Assembly: GCF_030268965.1 (NCBI RefSeq)
Contig: NZ_BSSE01000023.1
Location: forward strand, 59,841 to 123,840
Direction of reading: 5' to 3'
Length of the DNA: 64,000 bases
DNA from: Microtetraspora sp. NBRC 16547
GTDB taxonomy: Bacteria > Actinomycetota > Actinomycetes > Streptosporangiales > Streptosporangiaceae
Within the stretch, counting starts at the first letter, position 1. Each line of letters starts with the position of its first letter. Of the stretch, positions 7,873 to 16,351 are shown piece after piece. Below the pieces are notes generated by a model. That model ran no database searches, had not been told where the DNA came from, and saw only the letters and a list, made by a program, of their open reading frames with translations. The position numbers and the translations under genes were made by a program.

Positions 7873-9035
7873 AAGGTCTTCCCCTCGCCCCGGTAGGTGG
7901 GGACCTCCTCGACCACCCGGTCGCCCTCGATCAGGTGAAGGCTCGCGAAGCGCTCGCACAGCTCGCCCGCCTTGGCGTGGCGGAACCACACCCGGTCGCC
8001 GATGCGCAGGTCGGAGGCGGCGTCGCCGAGCAGCGGGGTCTGCACCTCACCCGCGCCCTCGTTGGAGTCGTACCGCAGGCCGGGGGGCAGGTACGGCTGC
8101 GGCAACCGGCTCGGCCCGGGCGCCCCCGAGGCGTGATAGCCGCCGCCGAGCACGGTCGCGATGCCCGGCGCGGGCTTGCGCACCACCGGCAGGGCGAACA
8201 GCGCCGCCGGATGCCCCTCGAAGTTGCGATAGAAGTCGAAGAGCCTGGGGTGGAAGAAGCCGGATCCCGCGGCCACCTCGGTGATCGCCTTCTCGCGGAC
8301 GGTCTTCTCGATGCTGCCGGTGCCGCCGCCGTTCACGAACTCCAGGTCGGCGACCTGGCGTACGGCCTGCACGATCCGGCCCCTCCGGATGATCAGCTCG
8401 CGGCATGACCGCGCCTGCATCCAGCGGACCGCCCTGCCGTACAGGCCGGGGACCTTGTCGCCGACGCCGGCGATCTGCGCCTCGTACGACATGAGCCCGG
8501 CGAGGCGGAGGCCGGGGCGTTTGGCGATCTCGACGGCGATCTCGGCGGCCTGCTCGGGCTCGCGCAAGGGGGAGCGCAGCGCCCCGGCCCGCAGCTTGCC
8601 GGCGAACGCGACGAACGCCGCGTCGATATCCAGACATACTCGGATCTGGTGGGGCTGCTCCTGGAGCAGGTCCAGGTGCTCAGGAGAGTCGACCATCACC
8701 GTGATCTCCCGGGCCGCGACCGGGTCGGCGCCAAGCGCGCGGATGGCCTGGCGGTCGGTGGTGGGGTAGGCCACCAACACGTCCCGCATTCCGGTGGAGA
8801 CCAGCCAGAGCGCCTCGGGGAGCGTGAACGCCATGATCCCGGAGAATCCGTCCATCGCGAGGATGCGTTCGAGGATCGCGCGGCTGCGGATCGACTTGCT
8901 GGCCACCCGGATCGGCTTGCCGCCGGCCCGGCGGGCCATGCTCTCGGCGTTCAGCCGCAGCGCCTCGAGGTCGAGCACCGCGAACGGCGCTTCCAGGTGT
9001 GCGGTGGCCCGGTCCAGGCGCTGTCGGTCGTCCAT
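7866..9035 (-). CDS. PLP-dependent amino-acid deaminase/aldolase (alanine-racemase-type fold)
   Basis: 389-aa protein related to D-threonine aldolase and amino-acid deaminases with the alanine-racemase N-terminal barrel. The expected PLP lysine lies in RVASKSIRS (about residue 47). Phosphate-binding residues are probably in FVNGGGTGSIE, and a metal-binding C-terminal domain ends VWFRHAKAGELCERF. Such enzymes act on D- or beta-hydroxy-amino acids; the substrate here is unknown. The ATG at 9035 has only a weak ribosome site. It is divergent from the AmaP-like pair. Confidence 0.8.
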   Translation of the reverse strand: MDDRQRLDRATAHLEAPFAVLDLEALRLNAESMARRAGGKPIRVASKSIRSRAILERILAMDGFSGIMAFTLPEALWLVSTGMRDVLVAYPTTDRQAIRALGADPVAAREITVMVDSPEHLDLLQEQPHQIRVCLDIDAAFVAFAGKLRAGALRSPLREPEQAAEIAVEIAKRPGLRLAGLMSYEAQIAGVGDKVPGLYGRAVRWMQARSCRELIIRRGRIVQAVRQVADLEFVNGGGTGSIEKTVREKAITEVAAGSGFFHPRLFDFYRNFEGHPAALFALPVVRKPAPGIATVLGGGYHASGAPGPSRLPQPYLPPGLRYDSNEGAGEVQTPLLGDAASDLRIGDRVWFRHAKAGELCERFASLHLIEGDRVVEEVPTYRGEGKTFL

Positions 9036-9065
9036 ATCGGCAGCTTAATACCGTTCGGGCGAAAT

Positions 9066-9084
9066 ATATGAGTGGTGTTCATAT
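9066..9084. promoter_or_regulatory. AT-rich inverted repeat in divergent promoter region
   Basis: ATATGA (9066-9071) and TCATAT (9079-9084) form a 6-bp dyad with a 7-nt spacer inside an unusually AT-rich patch between two divergent genes. It could be an operator or a promoter element; no regulator is identified. Confidence 0.3.
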
Positions 9085-9220
9085 TAATCGCGGGGCAAAT
9101 TTTGCGGCGCCGCACCTTCAAGATCGAGTCGAACGAGTGGTGTGCGACCCCCGCCGATCTTTTGCGGTGTACCCATAGGCACATGAGCATGCCTGTACAC
9201 GGGAAGTGGTGATCGGCCCG

Positions 9221-9823
9221 ATGAGCATCGTCGAGGACATCCTCGCGGCCTCTCCGGCCGCGGGGGTGCGGACCCAACGGCGTACGCTGCGGCGCAACGC
9301 GATCCGCGCCCTGCGGCCGGGGCGGACTCCCGCGGGCGTCATGGTCTCCGCCTCGCTCGCCATGTCGGCGTGGACCGTCCTCGCCGTGATCGTCGGCGGG
9401 CTGTTCGGCGCTCCCGCCGATCCCCGGTTGGGCCGCCTGCTGTCGCTGACCCTGGGCGATCCGGTCGTCCGCAGTACGGCGAGCGCGATGATCGTCGTCG
9501 GAGCGGTCCTGGTCGCCCTCGCGCTGATCCCCGGGCGTCCCCGGCTCGTCGCCGTGGAGACCACGGATCCGCTGCTCGTGATCGGTCTCACCCGGAGCGG
9601 CCTGCGCCGGACCCTGTCGGGCGCGGCGCGCGGCGTCGAAGGGGTGGAGGCCGCCTACGTGCGCATCCACCCCCGGCGGATCGAGGTGACGGTCGTCACC
9701 CGGGCGCAGGGCACGGGCGAGCTGCTCCGGGCGGTCGGCACCTCCGTCGGAGACCGGCTCTCGGGCCTCGGTGTCCAGAGTCGCCAGGACGTCGTCGTAC
9801 GGCTGCGCAGGGCGAGGGTGTGA
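9221..9823 (+). CDS. DUF6286-like membrane protein of the alkaline-shock/AmaP group
   Basis: 200-aa protein. Residues 25-45 hold the RRNAIRALRPGR-type motif, followed by two hydrophobic helices and a C-terminal soluble domain (VEAAYVRIHPRRIEVTVVTRAQ) of the kind found next to Asp23/Gls24 envelope-stress proteins in actinobacteria. The start is uncertain: an ATG at 9221 or a GTG at 9206/9209, with GGGAAG just upstream of both. It is translationally close to the next gene (2 bp). No Asp23 gene is present here. Confidence 0.65.
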   Translation: MSIVEDILAASPAAGVRTQRRTLRRNAIRALRPGRTPAGVMVSASLAMSAWTVLAVIVGGLFGAPADPRLGRLLSLTLGDPVVRSTASAMIVVGAVLVALALIPGRPRLVAVETTDPLLVIGLTRSGLRRTLSGAARGVEGVEAAYVRIHPRRIEVTVVTRAQGTGELLRAVGTSVGDRLSGLGVQSRQDVVVRLRRARV

Positions 9824-9825
9824 CG

Positions 9826-10302
9826 ATGCGCTCGCACCTGGGAAACCGCGTCGGCATCCTCGTGGTGGGGCTGGCCCTGCTGGCCGGCGGCGTCGTGACG
9901 CTGCTCGCGGCGAGGGACCGTCCCGAGGACCCGATCCTCGATCTCAGCTTCTTCGACGAGAACGCCTGGGCGCGCCCGTTCGGCGCCCTGCTGCCCCTGG
10001 TGATCGGCATCGTCGCGACGCGGTGGCTGCTGCTCGCCCTCGGTTGGGGGCGGTGGGGGACCCGTACCGGCTCGGGGATCGCCATGCTCGGCGTCGCGCT
10101 CAAGGGCGTCGAGGGCATCGGCAAGCTCTACGTCAGGCTGGTCGGAGACCGCAGGATGCGGATCGGGATCGACCTCCTGCCCGAGGCGGACCCGGCCGAG
10201 GTGATCGGGCGGCTGAACGGCGAGGCCGTCTCACGAGTGCGCGGCGTCGTCGGCCGCGGCAACCTTCCGACGCTGGTCAGGCTGCACATCCGCCGGCGCT
10301 GA
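9826..10302 (+). CDS. AmaP-like (alkaline shock response membrane anchor) protein
   Basis: 158-aa protein with two transmembrane helices (about residues 8-25 and 48-68) and a C-terminal soluble domain that parallels the end of the previous gene (GVEGIGKLYVRLVGDRRMRIGIDL). This fits the AmaP family that anchors Asp23-type proteins in the membrane. GGCGAGG lies eight bases before the ATG; a GTG at 9820 overlapping the previous stop is an alternative. Its last 72 bp are also coding on the opposite strand. Confidence 0.65.
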   Translation: MRSHLGNRVGILVVGLALLAGGVVTLLAARDRPEDPILDLSFFDENAWARPFGALLPLVIGIVATRWLLLALGWGRWGTRTGSGIAMLGVALKGVEGIGKLYVRLVGDRRMRIGIDLLPEADPAEVIGRLNGEAVSRVRGVVGRGNLPTLVRLHIRRR

Positions 10303-11625
10303 CCGCCGCGCTCCCAGGGCCAGCCCGGCGGCGAGGCAGGCGAGCGGCACCACCGGCACGACGTAGCGGTGGTCGAAGGCCGCGATCATCGGCGGCAGGA
10401 AGAGCAGCGCCGCCGCGGCGGCCAGCGGCAGGACGACCGCCCACCGCCGGGTGGCCAGGCCGCCCACCCCGATCAGCAGGATGATCGCGAGGAACGGTCC
10501 GCGCAGGTAGCCCTGCTCCTGGTAGGCGCGCAGCCACCCCGCCCAGGGTTCGACGACGCGCGTCTCACCGGACGATCCCTGGTACTCCGTGGTGAGCCGG
10601 CTCGCGGTGCGGCCCGCCGACGCGATCTTGTCGGTGAACGGCTTCACCGACTCGGGGAAGACGTACGCGCTCTGCGGGCCGGGGGAGGGGTAGACCCTGC
10701 GCTCCCACTCGAACGCCCAGAGAGCGTCCTTCAGCCCGGTCAGGAGGAAGTCGAGCGGCTGGCTGCGGATCGCCAGCGAGGCGAACTCGCCCGCCAGCTC
10801 CTCCCTGCCCGCGCCCACCCGCTGGAGCGGGGAGCGGGCGTCCCAGATGTAGGTGGGACCGGCCAGCCGCGGCTCCGTCGGACAGAGCTGCGCCAGGCGC
10901 GGCGGGGGGTTCATCTTGTCGCAGTCGGCGAACGTCATGGTCCGCGACCACAACCAGGTGCTGCTGCCGCCCATGCCGTACGTGCCGTGCTCGCTGTGGA
11001 ACCAGACCGCGTAGCCGCCGAGGACGACGGCCGCCGAGACGACGCCGGAGAGCAGCGCCCGGCGGCCCGCGCGGGACAGCAGGATCCAGGCGGCGGCGAT
11101 GACGATCAACGGGAGCCCGATGGTCCGGGTGATCGTCGCCAGCGCGAGCAGGAACAGCGCCGCCGACGCGGCCGGCACCGACGGCTTCGGCCGCCACACC
11201 AGAATCACCACCCCGGCCACGGCCAGGAAGGTGAACAGCAGGTCGGCCATCATCAGGTGTTCGAGCTGGATCTGGTGGACGTCCAGCAGCACCGGCGCCG
11301 CGGCGAGGGCCGCGCCCCACCCCGGCAGTGCCGTACGGCGTCGCAGCACGGCGTAGATCAGGACGGCGATGCCGAGCCCGAGCAGATGCTGGACGATCAC
11401 CACGGCCTGGATGTCGTGCAGCGGGCTGAGCAGCCACAGGAACAGCGAGTAGCCCGACGGGCGGGACGCCAGCGGGCGGAGATCCAGGCCCGAGCTCAGG
11501 TAGGCGAACGAGTCGGCCCAGAACCACAGCGCGGGCCGGTAGCCGAGCACGGCCAGCGCCCGAAGCGCCGCGCCGACGAGGAGGACGACGAAGAAGGCCA
11601 GGTGCGACCGCAGGAACGAGGTCAC
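10231..11625 (-). CDS. Multi-span membrane protein, glycosyltransferase family 39-like
   Basis: 464-aa integral membrane protein with about ten hydrophobic segments. An early acidic motif after the first helix (WADSFAYL) and the region RPSGYSLFLWLLSP resemble polyprenol-phosphate-dependent glycosyltransferases of the GT39/ArnT-like superfamily. The GTG at 11625 follows AGGGAGG. The long in-frame extension upstream is low-complexity and rejected. A large extracytoplasmic loop (about residues 225-375) is predicted from the hydrophilic stretch with two cysteines. Donor and acceptor are unknown. Confidence 0.65.
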   Translation of the reverse strand: MTSFLRSHLAFFVVLLVGAALRALAVLGYRPALWFWADSFAYLSSGLDLRPLASRPSGYSLFLWLLSPLHDIQAVVIVQHLLGLGIAVLIYAVLRRRTALPGWGAALAAAPVLLDVHQIQLEHLMMADLLFTFLAVAGVVILVWRPKPSVPAASAALFLLALATITRTIGLPLIVIAAAWILLSRAGRRALLSGVVSAAVVLGGYAVWFHSEHGTYGMGGSSTWLWSRTMTFADCDKMNPPPRLAQLCPTEPRLAGPTYIWDARSPLQRVGAGREELAGEFASLAIRSQPLDFLLTGLKDALWAFEWERRVYPSPGPQSAYVFPESVKPFTDKIASAGRTASRLTTEYQGSSGETRVVEPWAGWLRAYQEQGYLRGPFLAIILLIGVGGLATRRWAVVLPLAAAAALLFLPPMIAAFDHRYVVPVVPLACLAAGLALGARRSAPADVQPDQRRKVAAADDAAHS

Positions 11626-11815
11626 ATTCCTCCCTGCGGCTCCGCCCGACAAATCAGGAACAGCCAGAATAAAGCATGATCGGCTGGGTGCGTCCGGGGC
11701 TGGTAGCGTCGGAGACCACTTCCCTGGTCGGCGCACGGCTGGCCCGGTGGACCAGCCAGACGGCATCGGAGACGGACTCACCGCCGCGCGCGTACGCGTC
11801 GGAGGAAGGCGATGC

Positions 11816-13078
11816 ATGACTGACGACGAGGAGATTCACGGGACCGACGCGAGCGGCGGCACGAGCACGACGAGCGCGAGCGGCGTCGCCGACGGCGGCG
11901 GTGTGACCGTCTCCAGCGCGGGCGGCGGCGACGAAGGGGAGAGGAAAGAGGAGAGGAACGAGCGCAGGAAGCGGGCCGTAAGGGGGGCGAAGCGAGTGCT
12001 CGCCCGGCCCTCCGCGGTGGTCTCGCTGGGCGAGCGCCTCTCCCAGCTGGCCGAGCGGGCCGCCACGCTGTACGACCTTTCCTCGCCCGTCGACACCTAC
12101 GGCGACGGCGTCGTGGCCGACCTGGAGCGACGGGTGGCGGAGTCGCTGGGAAAAGAGGACGCGGCTTTCTTCCCCACCGGCACCATGGCCCAGCAAGTCA
12201 CGCTGCGGTGCTGGGCGGAGCGTACGGGAAACGGCCGGGTGGTGCTCCACCCGCTCTCGCATCCGGAGCTCTTCGAGTCGGACGCCTTCCGGAGGGTGAG
12301 CGGCCTGCGTCCGGTGCGGGCCACAGGTGCGCCACGCCACCCGACCGCCGAGGAGATTCGCAGGCTACCGGAGTCGTTCGGAGCGCTGATGCTCGAACTG
12401 CCGCTCCGTGACGCCGGATTCCTGCTGCCCTCGTGGGAGGAACTGGTCGAGGTCACCGAGGCGGCGCGGGAGCGGGACGCGGTCGTGCACTTCGACGGCG
12501 CCAGGTTGTGGGAGAGCACGACGCACTTCGGACGTCCGCTGAACGAGATCGCCGCCCTGGCCGACACCGTGTACGTCTCCTTCTACAAGTCGCTCGACGG
12601 GCTCTCCGGCGCCGCGGTGGCCGGACCACGCTCCCTCATCGAGGAGACGAGGCTCTGGCGGCACCGGTATGGGGGAAACGTCTTCCAGCAGTTCCCCGCG
12701 GCGCTTGCCGCGCTTGCCGGGCTCGACGACGAACTGCCGCGGCTGCCGGAGTACGTGGCGCACGCGCGGTTGGTGGCGGGGGCCATGGCGGAAGGGTTCC
12801 GGGACGCGGGGCTGGCGTGGTTCACGGTGCACCCCGAGGTGCCGCACACCCATCAGTTCCAGGTCTGGCTGCCGTTCTCCGCCGAGGCGTTGGGCGACGC
12901 GGTGATGCGGCAGGCGGAGGAGAGCGGGATCGCGCTCTTCCCGCGGCCGTGGTGGGAACCGGGACTTCCGCCGGGGGTCGCTGTCACGGAGGTGACGGTG
13001 AGCGCGGCGGGTCTCGACTGGACCGCGACCGACGTCCGCGCCGCGGTCCGCGACTTCGTGAACTCCATCGATAGGTAG
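11816..13078 (+). CDS. Threonine-aldolase/beta-eliminating lyase family protein
   Basis: 420-aa fold-type-I PLP enzyme. The core begins near residue 65 with the typical DLSSPVDTYGDGVVADLERRV, then FFPTGTMAQ. The aspartate that contacts the PLP ring is in HFDGARLWE and the Schiff-base lysine in VSFYKSLDG. Family members cleave L-threonine or allo-threonine to glycine and acetaldehyde. Unusual is an extra N-terminal segment of about 60 residues, first Gly/Ser/Thr-rich, then highly charged (GERKEERNERRKR). The ATG at 11816 has GGAGGAAGG upstream. Located convergent to the glycine/serine operon, which fits a glycine-supplying role. Confidence 0.82.
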   Translation: MTDDEEIHGTDASGGTSTTSASGVADGGGVTVSSAGGGDEGERKEERNERRKRAVRGAKRVLARPSAVVSLGERLSQLAERAATLYDLSSPVDTYGDGVVADLERRVAESLGKEDAAFFPTGTMAQQVTLRCWAERTGNGRVVLHPLSHPELFESDAFRRVSGLRPVRATGAPRHPTAEEIRRLPESFGALMLELPLRDAGFLLPSWEELVEVTEAARERDAVVHFDGARLWESTTHFGRPLNEIAALADTVYVSFYKSLDGLSGAAVAGPRSLIEETRLWRHRYGGNVFQQFPAALAALAGLDDELPRLPEYVAHARLVAGAMAEGFRDAGLAWFTVHPEVPHTHQFQVWLPFSAEALGDAVMRQAEESGIALFPRPWWEPGLPPGVAVTEVTVSAAGLDWTATDVRAAVRDFVNSIDR

Positions 13079-13196
13079 GCCCAGCGGGAGTTCCATGCCG
13101 GAAACGGCCGGAAACTACCTGGAACCTGCCGACGGCGGGGCGGACCGGCGGCCACCCCTCGACGAGCGGTGCACCCCTCGGCCCACAGTGCCCCGG

Positions 13197-14570
13197 TCAG
13201 CACTCGATGACGTTGACGGCGAGGCCGCCGCGGCTGGTCTCCTTGTACTTGTCGAGCATGTCCCTGCCGGTGTCGCGCATGGTCTTGATGGCCTTGTCGA
13301 GCGGCACGAAGTGGCGGCCGTCGCCGCGCAGCGCGATCCGGGCCGCGGTGATCGCCTTGATGGAGGCCACCGCGTTCCGCTCGATGCACGGGATCTGGAC
13401 CAGGCCGCCGATCGGGTCGCAGGTCAGGCCGAGATTGTGCTCGATGCCGATCTCGGCGGCGTTCTCGACCTGCTCGGGGGTGCCGCCCAGGACCTCGGTG
13501 AGCCCGGCCGCGGCCATCGAGCACGCCGACCCGACCTCGCCCTGGCAGCCCACCTCGGCGCCGGAGATCGAGGCGTTCTCCTTGAAGAGCACGCCGATCG
13601 CCCCGGCGGTGAGCAGGAAGCGCACGACCCCGTCGTCGTCGGCTCCCGTGACGAACCGGGTGTAGTACGACAGCACGGCCGGGATGATGCCGGCCGCGCC
13701 GTTCGTCGGTGCGGTGACGATCCGGCCGCCGGCCGCGTTCTCCTCGTTCACGGCGAGCGCGAACAGGGTCACCCAGTCCATCGCCCGCAACGGGTCGAGG
13801 TCGGACTCGGTCTGCAGCCTGCGGAGGAGCTGGTTCGCCCGCCGCCTGACCTTGAGACCGCCGGGGAGGACGCCCTCCTGGGTGCTGCCGCGCCGTACCG
13901 ACTCGGCCATGACCGACCACAGGTGCAGCAGACCTTCGCGGATCTCCTCGGTGGTACGGCCGAAGGCCCGCTCGTTCTCCAGCATGAGGGAGGAGATCGA
14001 CAGGCCCGTCTCCGCGCACTGGGCGAGCAGCTCCGCCCCCGTGGTGAAGGGGTGGGGGAGCACCGTGTCGTCCGGTTTGATGCGGTCCGCGCCGGTGGCG
14101 TTCTCGTCCACGACGAACCCGCCGCCGACCGAGTAGTAGATCTTCTCGCGCAGGATCTCACCGGTGTCGGTGAAGGCGGTGAACCGCATCCCGTTCGGGT
14201 GGTGCGGAAGCGTGATCTTCCGCTCGAAGACGAGGTCTTCGCCGACGACGAAGGAGATCTCGCGAACGCCGTACAGGGTGACCGTGCCGGTCTCCCGCAT
14301 GGCGGCGAGCCGCTCGTCGACGGTGTCCACGTCGACCAGCTCGGGCTTCTCCCCGGAGAGGCCGAGCAGGACGGCCTTGTCGCTGCCGTGACCCTTGCCG
14401 GTCAGGCCGAGCGAGCCGTACAGGATGACCTCGACGCGCGAGGTCTTCTCAAGGAGACCGTCCTGGTGGAGGCCGCGGGCGAACTTGTGCGCCGCGGCCA
14501 TCGGACCGCCCGTGTGCGAACTGGACGGCCCGATGCCCACCTTGAACAGATCGAAGACACTGATCGCCAC
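13197..14570 (-). CDS. sdaA: L-serine ammonia-lyase (iron-sulfur type)
   Basis: 457-aa single-chain L-serine dehydratase converting serine to pyruvate and ammonia. The beta domain ([19 protein letters not shown]) is followed by the alpha catalytic domain. Cysteines for the [4Fe-4S] cluster are visible in [19 protein letters not shown] and IPCIERN. The chain ends NVIEC, so the last residue is cysteine, as in the Legionella enzyme whose terminal Cys occupies the active site. The GTG start has AAGGA upstream. Third gene of the riboswitch-controlled gcvT-gcvH-sdaA operon (25 bp after gcvH). Confidence 0.95.
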   Translation of the reverse strand: MAISVFDLFKVGIGPSSSHTGGPMAAAHKFARGLHQDGLLEKTSRVEVILYGSLGLTGKGHGSDKAVLLGLSGEKPELVDVDTVDERLAAMRETGTVTLYGVREISFVVGEDLVFERKITLPHHPNGMRFTAFTDTGEILREKIYYSVGGGFVVDENATGADRIKPDDTVLPHPFTTGAELLAQCAETGLSISSLMLENERAFGRTTEEIREGLLHLWSVMAESVRRGSTQEGVLPGGLKVRRRANQLLRRLQTESDLDPLRAMDWVTLFALAVNEENAAGGRIVTAPTNGAAGIIPAVLSYYTRFVTGADDDGVVRFLLTAGAIGVLFKENASISGAEVGCQGEVGSACSMAAAGLTEVLGGTPEQVENAAEIGIEHNLGLTCDPIGGLVQIPCIERNAVASIKAITAARIALRGDGRHFVPLDKAIKTMRDTGRDMLDKYKETSRGGLAVNVIEC

Positions 14571-14595
14571 TGATCTATGTCCTTATCTGGAAATG

Positions 14596-14985
14596 TCAGG
14601 ATTCACCCGAGGTGAGGGTGGCGTACTCGGCGGCCGACAGCAGGTCCTCCGGCTCACCCTCGATGCGGATGCGGAACAGCCAGCCCTCGCCATAGGGATC
14701 GGAGTTGACCAGGGAGGGGTCGTCAACGACCGCGGGGTTGGTCTCCACGATCTCGCCGCCGACCGGCGCGTAGATGTCGCTCACCGACTTGGTGGACTCC
14801 ACCTCGCCGACCGCGTCACCAGCCTCGACGGTGGCACCCACCTCGGGCACCTGCACGAAGACGACGTCGCCAAGCGCCTCAGCGGCGAACGCGGTCACGC
14901 CCACCGTCACGGTGCGGCCGTCGTCGAGACCGGCCAACCACTCGTGCTCCTTGGTGTAGCTCAGCTCGTCGGGAATGCTGCTCAC
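14596..14985 (-). CDS. gcvH: Glycine cleavage system H protein
   Basis: 129-aa lipoyl carrier of the glycine cleavage complex. The lipoylated lysine lies in [13 protein letters not shown]. The N-terminus YTKEHEWL and the [11 protein letters not shown] tail are family hallmarks. The start is a GTG behind a strong AGGAGG site, overlapping the gcvT stop by four bases. It carries the aminomethyl group between GcvP and GcvT; gcvP is not in this window. Confidence 0.97.
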   Translation of the reverse strand: MSSIPDELSYTKEHEWLAGLDDGRTVTVGVTAFAAEALGDVVFVQVPEVGATVEAGDAVGEVESTKSVSDIYAPVGGEIVETNPAVVDDPSLVNSDPYGEGWLFRIRIEGEPEDLLSAAEYATLTSGES

Positions 14986-16067
14986 TTGTTCCTCCTATAG
15001 AAAGGCAGATCAACGACGTCAACGGGTTCGTGGCTGCCACGGATGTCCACGGCCAGGTCTCCCTTTTCGAGAGCGTCCGCGGAGACGTAGGCCATGGCGA
15101 TGGGCTTGCCCAGCGTCTGCGAGGGCGCGCCGCTGGTCACCTCGCCGACGACCTCGCCCTCCCGCGTGACGGGGTAGCCGTGGCGGGGGACCCGGCGGCC
15201 GCGCGCCACCAGGCCGACGAGGCGGCGTCCGGGCGCCGTGCGCTCGGCCAGCGCGGCCCGTCCGACGAAGTCGCCCGGCTTGTCGAACTTCACGACCCGG
15301 CCGAGCCCGGCGTCGAACGGCGTCGTCTCCGTGGTCAGCTCGTTGCCGTACAGCGGCATGCCCGCCTCCAGGCGAAGCGTGTCCCGCGCGGACAGCCCGC
15401 AGGGCCGCAGGCCGAGATCGGCGCCCGCCTCGGAGAGGGCGTTCCACAGCCGAACCGCGTCCTCGGGACGGACGAACAGCTCGAAGCCGTCCTCGCCGGT
15501 GTAGCCCGTACGCGCGATCATGACCTCGATGCCGGCGACCTCGCCGGGGAGCCCCGCGTAGTACTTCAGGTTGTCCAGGTCGGCGTCGGTCAGCTTCCCG
15601 AGGATCGCCGTGCTGTTCGGCCCCTGGATCGCGATCAGCGCGTAGGAGTCCGACCTGTCCTCGACCCGGGCGTCGTACGATTTGGTGCGCTCGGCCAGCT
15701 CCGCGGCGACCTTGGTGTAGTTGGAGGCGTTCGCGACGACCATGAACTCCTCGGGGCGGAGCCGGTAGACGATCAGGTCGTCCAGCACGCCGCCGTCCTC
15801 GGTCACGATCATCGTGTATCGGGCCCGGCCCGGCTCCAGCACGCTCAGGTGGCCGATGAGGGCGTAGTCCAGCGCCTCGCCCGCCTGCGGGCCGGTGACG
15901 TGGATCTCGCCCATGTGGGACAGGTCGAACAGCCCGGCAGCGGTGCGAACCGCGCTGTGCTCGGCTGACTCGCTGCCGTAACGCAGGGGCATCTGCCATC
16001 CCGCGAAGTCGGTGAGTGTCGCGCCGAGGCTCTCGTGAACCTCACGCAATGGGGTAGATCGGGACAT
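14982..16067 (-). CDS. gcvT: Glycine cleavage system T protein (aminomethyltransferase)
   Basis: 361-aa tetrahydrofolate-dependent aminomethyltransferase. It shows [14 protein letters not shown] near the N-terminus, FDLSHMGEI, the catalytic-aspartate region [12 protein letters not shown], and [17 protein letters not shown]. It releases ammonia and methylene-THF from the H-protein-bound intermediate. The ATG at 16067 follows GAGGTG at a five-base spacing. First gene of the operon, directly downstream of a tandem glycine riboswitch. Confidence 0.97.
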   Translation of the reverse strand: MSRSTPLREVHESLGATLTDFAGWQMPLRYGSESAEHSAVRTAAGLFDLSHMGEIHVTGPQAGEALDYALIGHLSVLEPGRARYTMIVTEDGGVLDDLIVYRLRPEEFMVVANASNYTKVAAELAERTKSYDARVEDRSDSYALIAIQGPNSTAILGKLTDADLDNLKYYAGLPGEVAGIEVMIARTGYTGEDGFELFVRPEDAVRLWNALSEAGADLGLRPCGLSARDTLRLEAGMPLYGNELTTETTPFDAGLGRVVKFDKPGDFVGRAALAERTAPGRRLVGLVARGRRVPRHGYPVTREGEVVGEVTSGAPSQTLGKPIAMAYVSADALEKGDLAVDIRGSHEPVDVVDLPFYRRNK

Positions 16068-16072
16068 GATCG

Positions 16073-16286
16073 CACCTCAGGAAGACGATGACAGCATCCT
16101 CCCCCTCTGTCATCGGTGCCTGAGAGTTTCGTCCGTTTCCTTGCCCGGACTTTCACCTTCGGCGAGGCCGGTCACGGCCTGCTTTCCAGAGGTCACCTGG
16201 CCCGCACGGTCCTTTGCCTTGAGAGGTTCGCGGGGAGGGCTTGCTCCTTCAGGGGACCTGACCGGCTGTCAGGACGCTCTCCCGCA
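16073..16286 (-). promoter_or_regulatory. Tandem glycine riboswitch with SD-sequestering expression platform
   Basis: Read on the minus strand the leader begins GGGAGAG (16283-16277) and carries a first aptamer (CCUGAAGGAGCAAG, then GCGAACCUCUCAAGGCA). It continues into a second aptamer (CUGGAAAGCAG, GCCGAAGGUGAAAGUCC, GACGAAACUCUCAGGCACC), the known glycine riboswitch consensus. After the second aptamer, CUCAGG (16124-16119) can pair with CCUGAG (16081-16076), nested outside a perfect 9-bp hairpin (16115-16107 with 16094-16086). That long stem would cover part of the ribosome site GAGGUG (16078-16073). Glycine binding should hold CUCAGG in the aptamer and free translation of gcvT. Confidence 0.9.
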
Positions 16287-16351
16287 CGGGATCGATGGTG
16301 TCCCGCCAGCCTAGTGGTCCGATGCCCTGTCGCGAAACCGGTGGGTCTCCT

